64,000 nt of DNA from the NCBI GenBank assembly GCA_035511075.1, contig DATKFW010000108.1:1-64000 (forward strand), written 5' to 3'. Position 1 is the stretch's first letter. Every line of letters starts with the position of its first letter. A program made the position numbers and the translations under genes. Of this stretch, positions 1 to 7,470 are shown piece by piece. The notes under the pieces are model-generated. The model saw nothing but the letters and a program-made list of their open reading frames with translations. It was not told the origin of the DNA and searched no databases. The DNA is from DATAUD01 sp035511075. Its GTDB lineage: Bacteria > Verrucomicrobiota > Verrucomicrobiia > Limisphaerales > Palsa-1400.

Positions 1-65
1 TTGAACACGGTGCCATATTCGTAGGCCCCGCCGTACTCTGTTGTGCCGTAGAAATTGCCGTCAGC
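1..65 (-). repeat. First unit of a third GloVer block, cut by the window edge
   Basis: The unit motif (ADGNFYGTTEYGG type) is read on the minus strand up to the window edge, after the second ITFDNL-type beta-sandwich domain. It implies that the protein continues with at least one more propeller block beyond the window. Confidence 0.7.
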
Positions 66-3000
66 GCCCTGCATAAGAGCGGAGGAAGGACGGCCTCCGT
101 CGAATCCATCGAAAGAGTACAATACCGCCATGGGCATGGGCGTCGGCAGGGGCACGGGCACGGGTGGAGTGGGTAGGGTCACCACCGTCACATTGTCCAT
201 CACGAACTGGCTCCCGCCTCCGGCGTAGCCGGGGTGAACCGTGCCACCGGAGGAGCTGAACTGCACCGAGGTGACGCCCATGTAATTGAACATGATGAGC
301 GTAGGAGTGGTCGCGCTCAAGATGTAGGTGTTATCATAGATCAACGCGGCGCCGTTGTATCCCTTGACCTCGACCTGCAGGTTGTCATTCCAGGCAGCCG
401 TCAAATAACCCGAGACAAAGTTGAACGGCGCGGAAGCGCTTACGGCCGCAGGCGTTCCGCCGTTGTTATAGGCGATATTGTTGGTCGATACCACTCCGGC
501 GGTAAAGCCGCTTGGCTCGCCATAATCTACACCGTTCAGATAATAAAAATTGCTCCAGGTAAGGCCGAAGTAACCGTTTGGCACGGGCAGATGGGTGCCG
601 ATCAAGTTGTCAAAGGTGATCAACCCCGGAATCCCCGCCACAACGGTCAGGGTCGCATTGATACTGGCCTTTACGCCGTAGACATTGCTAACCAGGCAAC
701 TGAAGACGCTGCCGGAGTCGGAGAGTTGAACATTGCTTGTTGCGAAGGTGGAGAGGGTGGCGCCGGCGATGTTCGTGCCGTTGCGCTGCCAGAAATAGTT
801 CAAGGGCCTTGAACCAGCAGCGGTCACGCTGAAGGCCGCTGTGCCACCGACGAGCACGGTCTGGCTGGCGGGTTGCGTTACAATCATGGGCGCCTCCGGC
901 GGGAAAGTACCCGCCAGTCGGAAAACCGCGCCACTTCCACTCCAATAAAGGCCATCGTAGCCCACACCGCCATAAGCTGTCGTGCCGTAGAAATTGCCGT
1001 CGGCGCCCTGTATCAGCGCGGCAGCGGGGTAGGAGCCATTGGTGCCGGCGAATGAGTAGCGGCTGATTACTGCGCCATTGGTTGTGACGCTAAAGACGGT
1101 GCCGTAGCCATTGGTTCCGCCTTCAGTTGTCGCGCCATATAAAAGGCCGTCGGCCCCCTGAACGAGCGAGGCCTGGGGGTAGGAGCCATTGGTGCCCTCG
1201 AAGGAGAAAAGGCTGGTCAGCGTGCCGTTGGTTGTCAGGCTGAAGACGGTGCCATACCCATTGCTTCCCCCTTCAGTTGTCGCGCCATAGAAAAGACCGT
1301 CGGCGCCCTGAACCAGCGCGGCCTGGGGATAGGCGCCATTGGTGTTATTGAACGAAAGCAGCGTGGTCAGTGCGCCATTGGTTGTCGTTCTGAACACTGT
1401 GCCAGCGTAGTTCGCACCGCCGACGGGAGCTGTGCCGTAGAAATAGCCATCGGCCCCCTGCACGAGCGCGCCCTGGGGGTAGGCGCCGTTGGAGTAATCG
1501 AAGGTGAACAAGGTGGTAAGCGTGCCTGCGGTCGTCATTCTGAATATCGTGCCATAGCCGGACGTTCCGCCGGAATATGTGGTGCCATAGAGATTTCCGT
1601 CGGCGCCTTGCACCAGGGTTCCGCTGGGCTCGGCGCCATCGGAACCGTCGAAGGAGTGCAGGACGGTCAATGTGCCATTGGTGGTTATTTCGAATACCGT
1701 TCCTTCGTCATGTCTCCCGCCCTCGGTTGCGGTGCCATAAAAATTACCATCGGCCCCCAGCGCAAGCGCCGCGAGGGGATTGGCGCCGGTGACGTAATAA
1801 TTGAGAGAGGCCAAAATGGAGTAGGTGCCGTTAGTCGTCATCCTGAATACCGTGCCATTGCCGTTCGTTCCACCATATTGGGTCGTGCCGTAGAAATTGC
1901 CATCGGCGCCCTGGATCAAGGAGGCGGAAGGATAGGCCCCATCGGGTCCATCGAAAGTGAACAAAGCACCCGATCCATTGATGACGGTAAGCGCCGCGTT
2001 GGAAGAGATCACCGATCCGTACACGTTACTGATCACGCAACTGAACCGGTCGCCGGAATCAACCAATTGCACGTTGTTGGTCGTGTAGCCGGACTGTGTC
2101 GCTCCGGCAATCGGACTGCCGTTGCGCTGCCAGGAGTAGCTTAGCGGGGCGGCGCCGGTGGCGTTGACGCTGAAGAAGGGCGCGCCGCTGACGGGCACTG
2201 TCTGACTGACGGGTTGCGCGACTATCGCGGGGGGCGTCGTCGTGGGTGCCGCTCCGAGGCGGAATACAACCCCATCGCCGCTGTCGTAATAGCCGTTAAA
2301 ACCCACACCGCCGTAAGGCGCCGTGCCGTAAAAATAGCCGTCTGCGCCTTGCACCAAGCCGGCCTGGGTGTAGAGGCCGTTGGTGTTCTGGAAGGAGAGC
2401 AATGTAGTCAAGATGCCATTGGTTGTTATGCTGAATATGGTGCCCCCGCCGTACGTTCCGTCGAAGTAAGTGGTGCCGTACGTCCCGCCCGATGATGTGG
2501 TGCCATAGAGATTCCCATCAGTGCCCTGTACCAACGCGGCCGAAGGATAACCTCCCGTCACATAATAATTGAACGAAGCCAAAGTGGAAAGCGTGCCATT
2601 GGTTGTGACGCTAAACACCGTCCCATAGTCGTTGGTTCCGCCGTACTCCGATGTGCCATAGAAATTCCCGTCGGCCCCCTGCGTCAGAGCGCCATAAGGA
2701 TAGGCATTGAATCCATCCAACGAAACCAACGTGGTCAGAGTCCCGTTGGTCGCCATCCTGAACACCGTGCCAGTGCTATATGATCCGCCCAAGTATGTGG
2801 TGCCATAGAAATTGCCATCAGCGCCCTGCGCCAGCGCGGCGTAGGGTACGGTGCCATTGGCATTGTCGAATGCAACAAGCGTGCTCAGTGTGCCGTTGGT
2901 CGTCATCCTGAACACCGTGCCATAGTCGTTGGCTCCGCCGAATGGAGCGGTCCCATATAAATTGCCGTCGGTGCCCTGCACCAGCGCCGCTGATGGATTA

Positions 3001-6000
3001 CCGCCAGTCACAGAATAATTGAACGAAGCCAAAGTGAAAAGCGTGCCATTGGTTGTAATGCTGAACACCGTGCCATAGTCGTTGGTTCCGCCTTCAGTCG
3101 TCGTGCCGTAGAAAAGGCCGTCGGCCCCCTGCACCAGCGCCGCGCAAGGGTAGGCATTGGCGGCACCAAACGAGTACAACGTGGTCAATGTGCCGTTGGT
3201 TGACATTCTGAAGACGGTCCCATAGCCGTTGGATCCGCCGTATTCTGTTGTGCCGTAAAAATTTCCGTCGGTTCCCTGCGCCAGTGCGGAAAAAGGATGG
3301 CCGCCGTCCATGCCATCGAAATAGTACAAGACCGCAACGGGCGTGGGAGGGGGTGGCGGCGGAATTGGCGCCACAAACGCATTCACATTGTCCATAGCGA
3401 ACTCTTTGCCGCTGCCGGTGTAACCGAAGTGCGGAATGCCGCCGGAGGTGGTGAACTTCACCGAGGTGACATCCACGTAGTTGAAGGCGATTTGCGTCGG
3501 ATTGGTCGCGCTCAAGGTGTACGTGTTGTCATAAATTAGGGAGGAGCCGTTGAATCCTTGCACTTGGACTTGAAGGTCGTCATCCCAGGCGCCGGTCAGA
3601 TAGGCGGAGTACAGCACGAATGGCGCCGAAGCGCTAATGGCCGCAGGCGCGCCGTTGGCGTTATAGGCGACTTTGGGAATCGAAACCATGCCGGCCGTAT
3701 AGCCGCTTGCGCGACCAACCACGCCGTTTAGATAATCGAAGTTGCTCCAAGTCAGGTCACCGTAACCCGATGGCACCGGCAGTAACCGGTAGGGCAAGTC
3801 GTCAAACGTGATTAACTCCTGCTCTCCCGGCAGGACGGTCAGAAGCGCGTTGGAACTGGCCGTCGAACCAAGGGAATTGGAGATCAATACGTTATAAGTG
3901 CCAGCCTGGCTGCTGGTTAGATTGGTCAAAGCCAGCGTTGCATTGGTGGCATCGTCGAGATTGGTGCCGTCGAATTGCCATTGATAGATCAAGGGAAATT
4001 GTCCGGAGGAAAGTACGCTGAAGGTTACGGCGCCCCCTTGCACGGACATCTGGCTGGCGGGTTGTGTGGCAACGATGGGTGGTCCATCGGCGCTGACCAA
4101 CGGAATGACTTGGATGTCATCCAGGCCCAGAAAGCTTTGGTCGTCGCGGAATCCAAATTGCAGGAGGGTGTTGGTGTCAGTGGCCATGACAAGAAATTGC
4201 AGGTTGGTCCAACCGATGGCGCCGAGGTTGGTTTGATCAAACATCACGGTTCCATTCCACGCCACCAGGAACTCATTGGGCAAAATCCCGTCCGGGCTGT
4301 CCAGCCACAAGGAGAGTTGATAGTATTGTCCCGCAACTGTCGGCAACGATTGCGAGAGATAGCCCAGCGAGCCTGCGGCTCCCAGCATCGCGCCGTAGTT
4401 GCCGGAGTGAACGGCGGTGGAACTGCCACTGACCGAGGCATTGGCAAAGTTGCCCGTTTTCCCCCAGTAGGAAAAATCGCCGATTTCAAAACCACCATTT
4501 TGCACCAATTCCCCCCCCCCAGCTACCTGCACCGTCAGGACGGCTCCAGTGCTGGTGGCCGTACCGAGGACGTCCCCTACGACGACCGTATAGGTTCCAA
4601 TGCTGGCTGACGACGCGCCATTGATCGTCAGGGTGGGGGTAAGGGCCCCCGAAACAGGGCCTCCGTCCATCAAGTTGGTCTCATTTTGCTGCCACTGGTA
4701 ATTGAAGGGCGCCGTGCCGTCCGCTACGATCGAGAACTGGGCCATTGCGCCGACGAGCACTGTCTGGCTTGCGGGTTGCTGGACGATCACGGGTCCGGAG
4801 GGGACGACGGCCAGAACGGCATTGGAAGTAACGACCATACCCACGGCATTACTTGCAATCAACGCGTAAGTTCCGCCGTCGCTGGCGGTCACGTTGCTGA
4901 TCGTCAGAGTGCTAGCCAGAGAGCCATAGATGTTTACCGGATCGGTCAGCGTGGATTGGGAACCGGAAACCCTTCCGCCATCAGTCATATTGATACCGTT
5001 ACGCTCCCACTGGCAGTTCAGCGGCAACCCCCCGGCTGCACTCGCTGTGAAGGTCGCCGTTGTTCCTCCGATGAGCACCAGACTGGCCGGCTGAGCCAAT
5101 ATCACGGGCGGTTTGATGATTGCTAATGAGAAGACGCGACTTTGAATGGCGCCATCGGTCAGATTGGTGAACCAGATGGTCGCGCCGTAATTTCCCAGAA
5201 GCAGATTACTGGCTGCTGAGTTCAAGCTTACCACTTCCGTCGCCGCGGCCCCGCCGGGAAATAGCGTGCCTCCGTTGAGCGAGACACTTAACCAGGGCGC
5301 GCCGGGAGAAGTGGCCCACTGAAGAGCGGTGCTCCCGGAGTTAGTCAATATATAAGTTTGAGATGCCGGCGTCAGTGGACCCCCTACTGTTCCACTGGAG
5401 GCCCGACTGCCCGGAGGCGAGATTTGCAACGAATCCAGAGCCAGCAGGTTGATCAGGTTGCGTCCCGTCGGCGTGCCCCACCCCGAACAGAGGTCGTAGC
5501 CCGGCACGGCGTAGAAGCGGGTCGGGCTATCGCTCCAGGTGTTGTTGCCGGTGATGATGTCGTGGAAACAATTCGTATAGTTGACGCTTAAGCCAAGGGC
5601 GTATATGGCCGGATTAATGAAGCCGACGGTCGGACGGCCGTTGGTCGCGGCTTGTTCGTTGGCTAAGGCGATGAAGGCCGCCCACAACGGCGCCGCGCAG
5701 CTTGTGCCGCCAACATTCTCTTGCTGGCCGTTGTTGGCGACGACAAATACGTTGTCCGCCGTGAGGGCCACATCGGGGATATTGCGGAATTGGGGGGACC
5801 CCTGATTGGTGGTCATGCTAACGCCCAATTGCCAGGACGGGATCGTGTAGGTGGTGCTGATTCCGCCGCCGCTCCCTTGTCCATTGAAGCTGGCGCCGTA
5901 CTCGACATCCCAATTCCAGACCGTTTCCGACACCCACGCACCTGCCGGGCCGCTCGTGGTCAAGGTTGTGCCGCCGACGCTGATGATATTCGGGTCATCG

Positions 6001-7079
6001 CACGGAGTGGCGATCTGTCCAACCCAGGCGTCGTTGTCTCCAGCGGCATTGAAAAACGACTGACCCTGCGCCGCAAATTGCTGGAAGATTTGCTCCGTCA
6101 CTGAATCTATGACATAAGTCCACGAGGCGCTGAGTTGGTTGGCGAGGGCATCCGTTGCCATCCGGTTCAAAATGTCATCGGTCACTTCCCCTTCATAAAC
6201 GATCACCGAAGTCAGTCCCGGCGCCATGCTACTGGCCATGTCGATATCCAATGCCACTTCCACGTTGTTATTTCCGGGAGTTCCGGTGAATCCGTCCAAG
6301 TAGACGTTAGTGAGCGGCACGGAGGGTAACCCCGCGATGATGGCGTAGGCGGAAATGTCACTGGCGTAATAGCCGTCGAATTCCACCAAACCAACTGTTT
6401 GTCCGGTGCCGCTGAGCGCCAGATCCGGGACGTAGGCCGCGCGGAAATCATTACCCAAGTACGCGCCACCAACCCCGGAACCGGTGGCCGAGGCGGCCGG
6501 GGCAGAGCCGAATATCGGTGTTTCTCTCAGGCTCATCGGATGCGGTTGGAGGTAGTTGTCCAAGCCGCTTATGTGCAGAACCGGCGTCGCCAAGTTCAGT
6601 GAAGGCTCAGTGTCCGGCGCATAAAACAGCCTGTTTTCCCGTTGATTCCAATACGTCCGGATCGTGAGATGAAAGGCCTTCTCAATATTCGACACCGATC
6701 CTGTGACATCAAGCAAAGCGCGGTTGGAATGGGTGGCAGTCACCTTAAGCCCGTTCGACTTTGCGAACGCCGCGACGGCGCGATAATCTTCTTCCGTCGG
6801 GCCAAACGAATCCGCAAACTGGGCCGGAGTCAGATAATGATGGAAATCAGGGCTAGCCGGGTCATAAATTCTTTGCAACAGATTGGTCAGCCCCTCCTTG
6901 TTGCGCAAGGGCAACCCGATGGCCAATCTTAATTCGCGGGACGGCTCCAGACGGCCTACCGCTGTAAGGGGGGCGATGGCAACCGGCACATGACCATGCA
7001 ACGTCTGCGTGTGGACTGACTGGGCAATCGTGGCAAATTGGATAAACAACAAGGCGGCGATTGGAAGACGGCTTTTCAT
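1..7079 (-). CDS. Giant secreted S53 (sedolisin/kumamolisin) peptidase with Ig-like and GloVer repeat modules, C-terminus off window
   Basis: The reading frame is open from the ATG at 7079 to the left edge (2359 residues visible), so the gene is 3'-partial. Order: signal peptide (about 1-25), pro-kumamolisin activation domain (about 35-175), S53 catalytic domain (about 200-540), a BACON/Ig-like stretch and two Ig-like domains (about 560-850), and a carbohydrate-binding-like module (about 858-998). Two cassettes follow, each an Ig-like domain, an ITFDNL-type beta-sandwich and a block of seven GloVer units (ADGNFYGTT.YGG-type motif); a third block begins at the edge. The S53 residues are visible: Glu274 and Asp278 in EVALD, Asp348 in AAGD and Ser460 in GGTSCAAPLW. 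Known: S53 enzymes are secreted acid-active serine-carboxyl peptidases. Inferred: a surface or secreted protease whose propellers bind a partner or polymer. A run of ten G on the coding strand (4511-4520) lies in frame. Confidence 0.9.
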   Translation of the reverse strand, partial: MKSRLPIAALLFIQFATIAQSVHTQTLHGHVPVAIAPLTAVGRLEPSRELRLAIGLPLRNKEGLTNLLQRIYDPASPDFHHYLTPAQFADSFGPTEEDYRAVAAFAKSNGLKVTATHSNRALLDVTGSVSNIEKAFHLTIRTYWNQRENRLFYAPDTEPSLNLATPVLHISGLDNYLQPHPMSLRETPIFGSAPAASATGSGVGGAYLGNDFRAAYVPDLALSGTGQTVGLVEFDGYYASDISAYAIIAGLPSVPLTNVYLDGFTGTPGNNNVEVALDIDMASSMAPGLTSVIVYEGEVTDDILNRMATDALANQLSASWTYVIDSVTEQIFQQFAAQGQSFFNAAGDNDAWVGQIATPCDDPNIISVGGTTLTTSGPAGAWVSETVWNWDVEYGASFNGQGSGGGISTTYTIPSWQLGVSMTTNQGSPQFRNIPDVALTADNVFVVANNGQQENVGGTSCAAPLWAAFIALANEQAATNGRPTVGFINPAIYALGLSVNYTNCFHDIITGNNTWSDSPTRFYAVPGYDLCSGWGTPTGRNLINLLALDSLQISPPGSRASSGTVGGPLTPASQTYILTNSGSTALQWATSPGAPWLSVSLNGGTLFPGGAAATEVVSLNSAASNLLLGNYGATIWFTNLTDGAIQSRVFSLAIIKPPVILAQPASLVLIGGTTATFTASAAGGLPLNCQWERNGINMTDGGRVSGSQSTLTDPVNIYGSLASTLTISNVTASDGGTYALIASNAVGMVVTSNAVLAVVPSGPVIVQQPASQTVLVGAMAQFSIVADGTAPFNYQWQQNETNLMDGGPVSGALTPTLTINGASSASIGTYTVVVGDVLGTATSTGAVLTVQVAGGGELVQNGGFEIGDFSYWGKTGNFANASVSGSSTAVHSGNYGAMLGAAGSLGYLSQSLPTVAGQYYQLSLWLDSPDGILPNEFLVAWNGTVMFDQTNLGAIGWTNLQFLVMATDTNTLLQFGFRDDQSFLGLDDIQVIPLVSADGPPIVATQPASQMSVQGGAVTFSVLSSGQFPLIYQWQFDGTNLDDATNATLALTNLTSSQAGTYNVLISNSLGSTASSNALLTVLPGEQELITFDDLPYRLLPVPSGYGDLTWSNFDYLNGVVGRASGYTAGMVSIPKVAYNANGAPAAISASAPFVLYSAYLTGAWDDDLQVQVQGFNGSSLIYDNTYTLSATNPTQIAFNYVDVTSVKFTTSGGIPHFGYTGSGKEFAMDNVNAFVAPIPPPPPPTPVAVLYYFDGMDGGHPFSALAQGTDGNFYGTTEYGGSNGYGTVFRMSTNGTLTTLYSFGAANAYPCAALVQGADGLFYGTTTEGGTNDYGTVFSITTNGTLFTLASFNYSVTGGNPSAALVQGTDGNLYGTAPFGGANDYGTVFRMTTNGTLSTLVAFDNANGTVPYAALAQGADGNFYGTTYLGGSYSTGTVFRMATNGTLTTLVSLDGFNAYPYGALTQGADGNFYGTSEYGGTNDYGTVFSVTTNGTLSTLASFNYYVTGGYPSAALVQGTDGNLYGTTSSGGTYGTTYFDGTYGGGTIFSITTNGILTTLLSFQNTNGLYTQAGLVQGADGYFYGTAPYGGVGFNGYYDSGDGVVFRLGAAPTTTPPAIVAQPVSQTVPVSGAPFFSVNATGAAPLSYSWQRNGSPIAGATQSGYTTNNVQLVDSGDRFSCVISNVYGSVISSNAALTVINGSGALFTFDGPDGAYPSASLIQGADGNFYGTTQYGGTNGNGTVFRMTTNGTYSILASLNYYVTGANPLAALALGADGNFYGTATEGGRHDEGTVFEITTNGTLTVLHSFDGSDGAEPSGTLVQGADGNLYGTTYSGGTSGYGTIFRMTTAGTLTTLFTFDYSNGAYPQGALVQGADGYFYGTAPVGGANYAGTVFRTTTNGALTTLLSFNNTNGAYPQAALVQGADGLFYGATTEGGSNGYGTVFSLTTNGTLTSLFSFEGTNGSYPQASLVQGADGLLYGATTEGGTNGYGTVFSVTTNGAVISRYSFAGTNGSYPAAALIQGADGNFYGTTAYGGVGYDGLYWSGSGAVFRLAGTFPPEAPMIVTQPASQTVLVGGTAAFSVTAAGSRPLNYFWQRNGTNIAGATLSTFATSNVQLSDSGSVFSCLVSNVYGVKASINATLTVVAGIPGLITFDNLIGTHLPVPNGYFGLTWSNFYYLNGVDYGEPSGFTAGVVSTNNIAYNNGGTPAAVSASAPFNFVSGYLTAAWNDNLQVEVKGYNGAALIYDNTYILSATTPTLIMFNYMGVTSVQFSSSGGTVHPGYAGGGSQFVMDNVTVVTLPTPPVPVPLPTPMPMAVLYSFDGFDGGRPSSALMQGADGNFYGTTEYGGAYEYGTVF
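980..1960 (-). repeat. Second seven-unit GloVer block (propeller-like)
   Basis: On the minus strand, units of about 50 codons repeat with the core [AT]DG.[FL]YG[TA]T..GG...GTVF. Unit cores lie near 1890, 1735, 1585, 1432, 1285, 1135 and 985, so there are exactly seven before the next Ig-like domain. The family corresponds to the Gloeobacter/Verrucomicrobia (GloVer) tandem repeat. Seven units would close a seven-bladed beta-propeller; that fold is an inference from the count and unit length. Confidence 0.8.
2320..3350 (-). repeat. First seven-unit GloVer block (propeller-like)
   Basis: Seven units of about 50 codons on the minus strand, with cores near 3260, 3110, 2950, 2805, 2655, 2495 and 2325. 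The unit near 2460-2500 carries a small extra internal duplication (two consecutive GGTTY/GGTTS-type segments). The block is separated from the second block only by one Ig-like domain, consistent with cassette duplication. Confidence 0.8.
4511..4520. repeat. Homopolymer C10 (G10 on coding strand)
   Basis: Ten consecutive C on the plus strand read as G10 in the S53 peptidase gene, covering three Gly codons (residues about 854-856) in the linker before the carbohydrate-binding-like module. The frame is intact on both sides, checked through the flanking residues. Tracts of this length are prone to slipped-strand length changes. Confidence 0.8.
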
Positions 7080-7470
7080 CTTATCAATCACCATTCGTAT
7101 GGGTGTAGCCGCAGTCTCGAAGATGTTTAACAAATTAAGGAAAATGCGGACGGAAGCAAGACTTTTTTTGTTGTTGGGTTCCGGTGACGGGTGTGAATTC
7201 GGGGCTTTTAATCGGCGGTTTTTCCTCTGGTTGGATTTCAATTTCCTCTGGTTGGAGTTCATTTTTTTAAATGTGCCTTGACCGGGAAAGGGGCGGAGTG
7301 TTTGATCCTTGGTAACAATCTAGGGAGCACGCAAACGTTCTCGAACACAAAACCGCGAAATTTTTGTCGTCGGGATTGTCGCCCGGGCCGCACCGATGGG
7401 GTGCGGACTTCGCGCGTTGTAAACATGGCTCCCGGCTCGCAGTGGAAGTTCAAAATATTGGAACCTTTTT
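7080..7470. other. Divergent intergenic region between S53 peptidase and S74 protein genes
   Basis: This 391-bp stretch contains no credible gene. It holds a 15-bp direct repeat (tttcctctggttgga at 7221-7235 and 7242-7256, 21 bp apart) and a small hairpin near 7389-7407 (CCGCACC/GGTGCGG). Both promoters must lie here, but I cannot place them confidently. Confidence 0.6.
7221..7256. repeat. Two-copy 15-bp direct repeat in divergent promoter region
   Basis: The sequence tttcctctggttgga occurs at 7221-7235 and again at 7242-7256. The centre-to-centre spacing of 21 bp, two helical turns, would suit binding by a dimeric regulator to one DNA face. No function can be assigned from the sequence alone. 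Confidence 0.5.

Noticed and set aside
980..3350. Regularly spaced repeats that could be mistaken for a CRISPR-like array
   Set aside because: The period is about 150 bp, the repeats are diverged and in frame, and they encode GloVer units.
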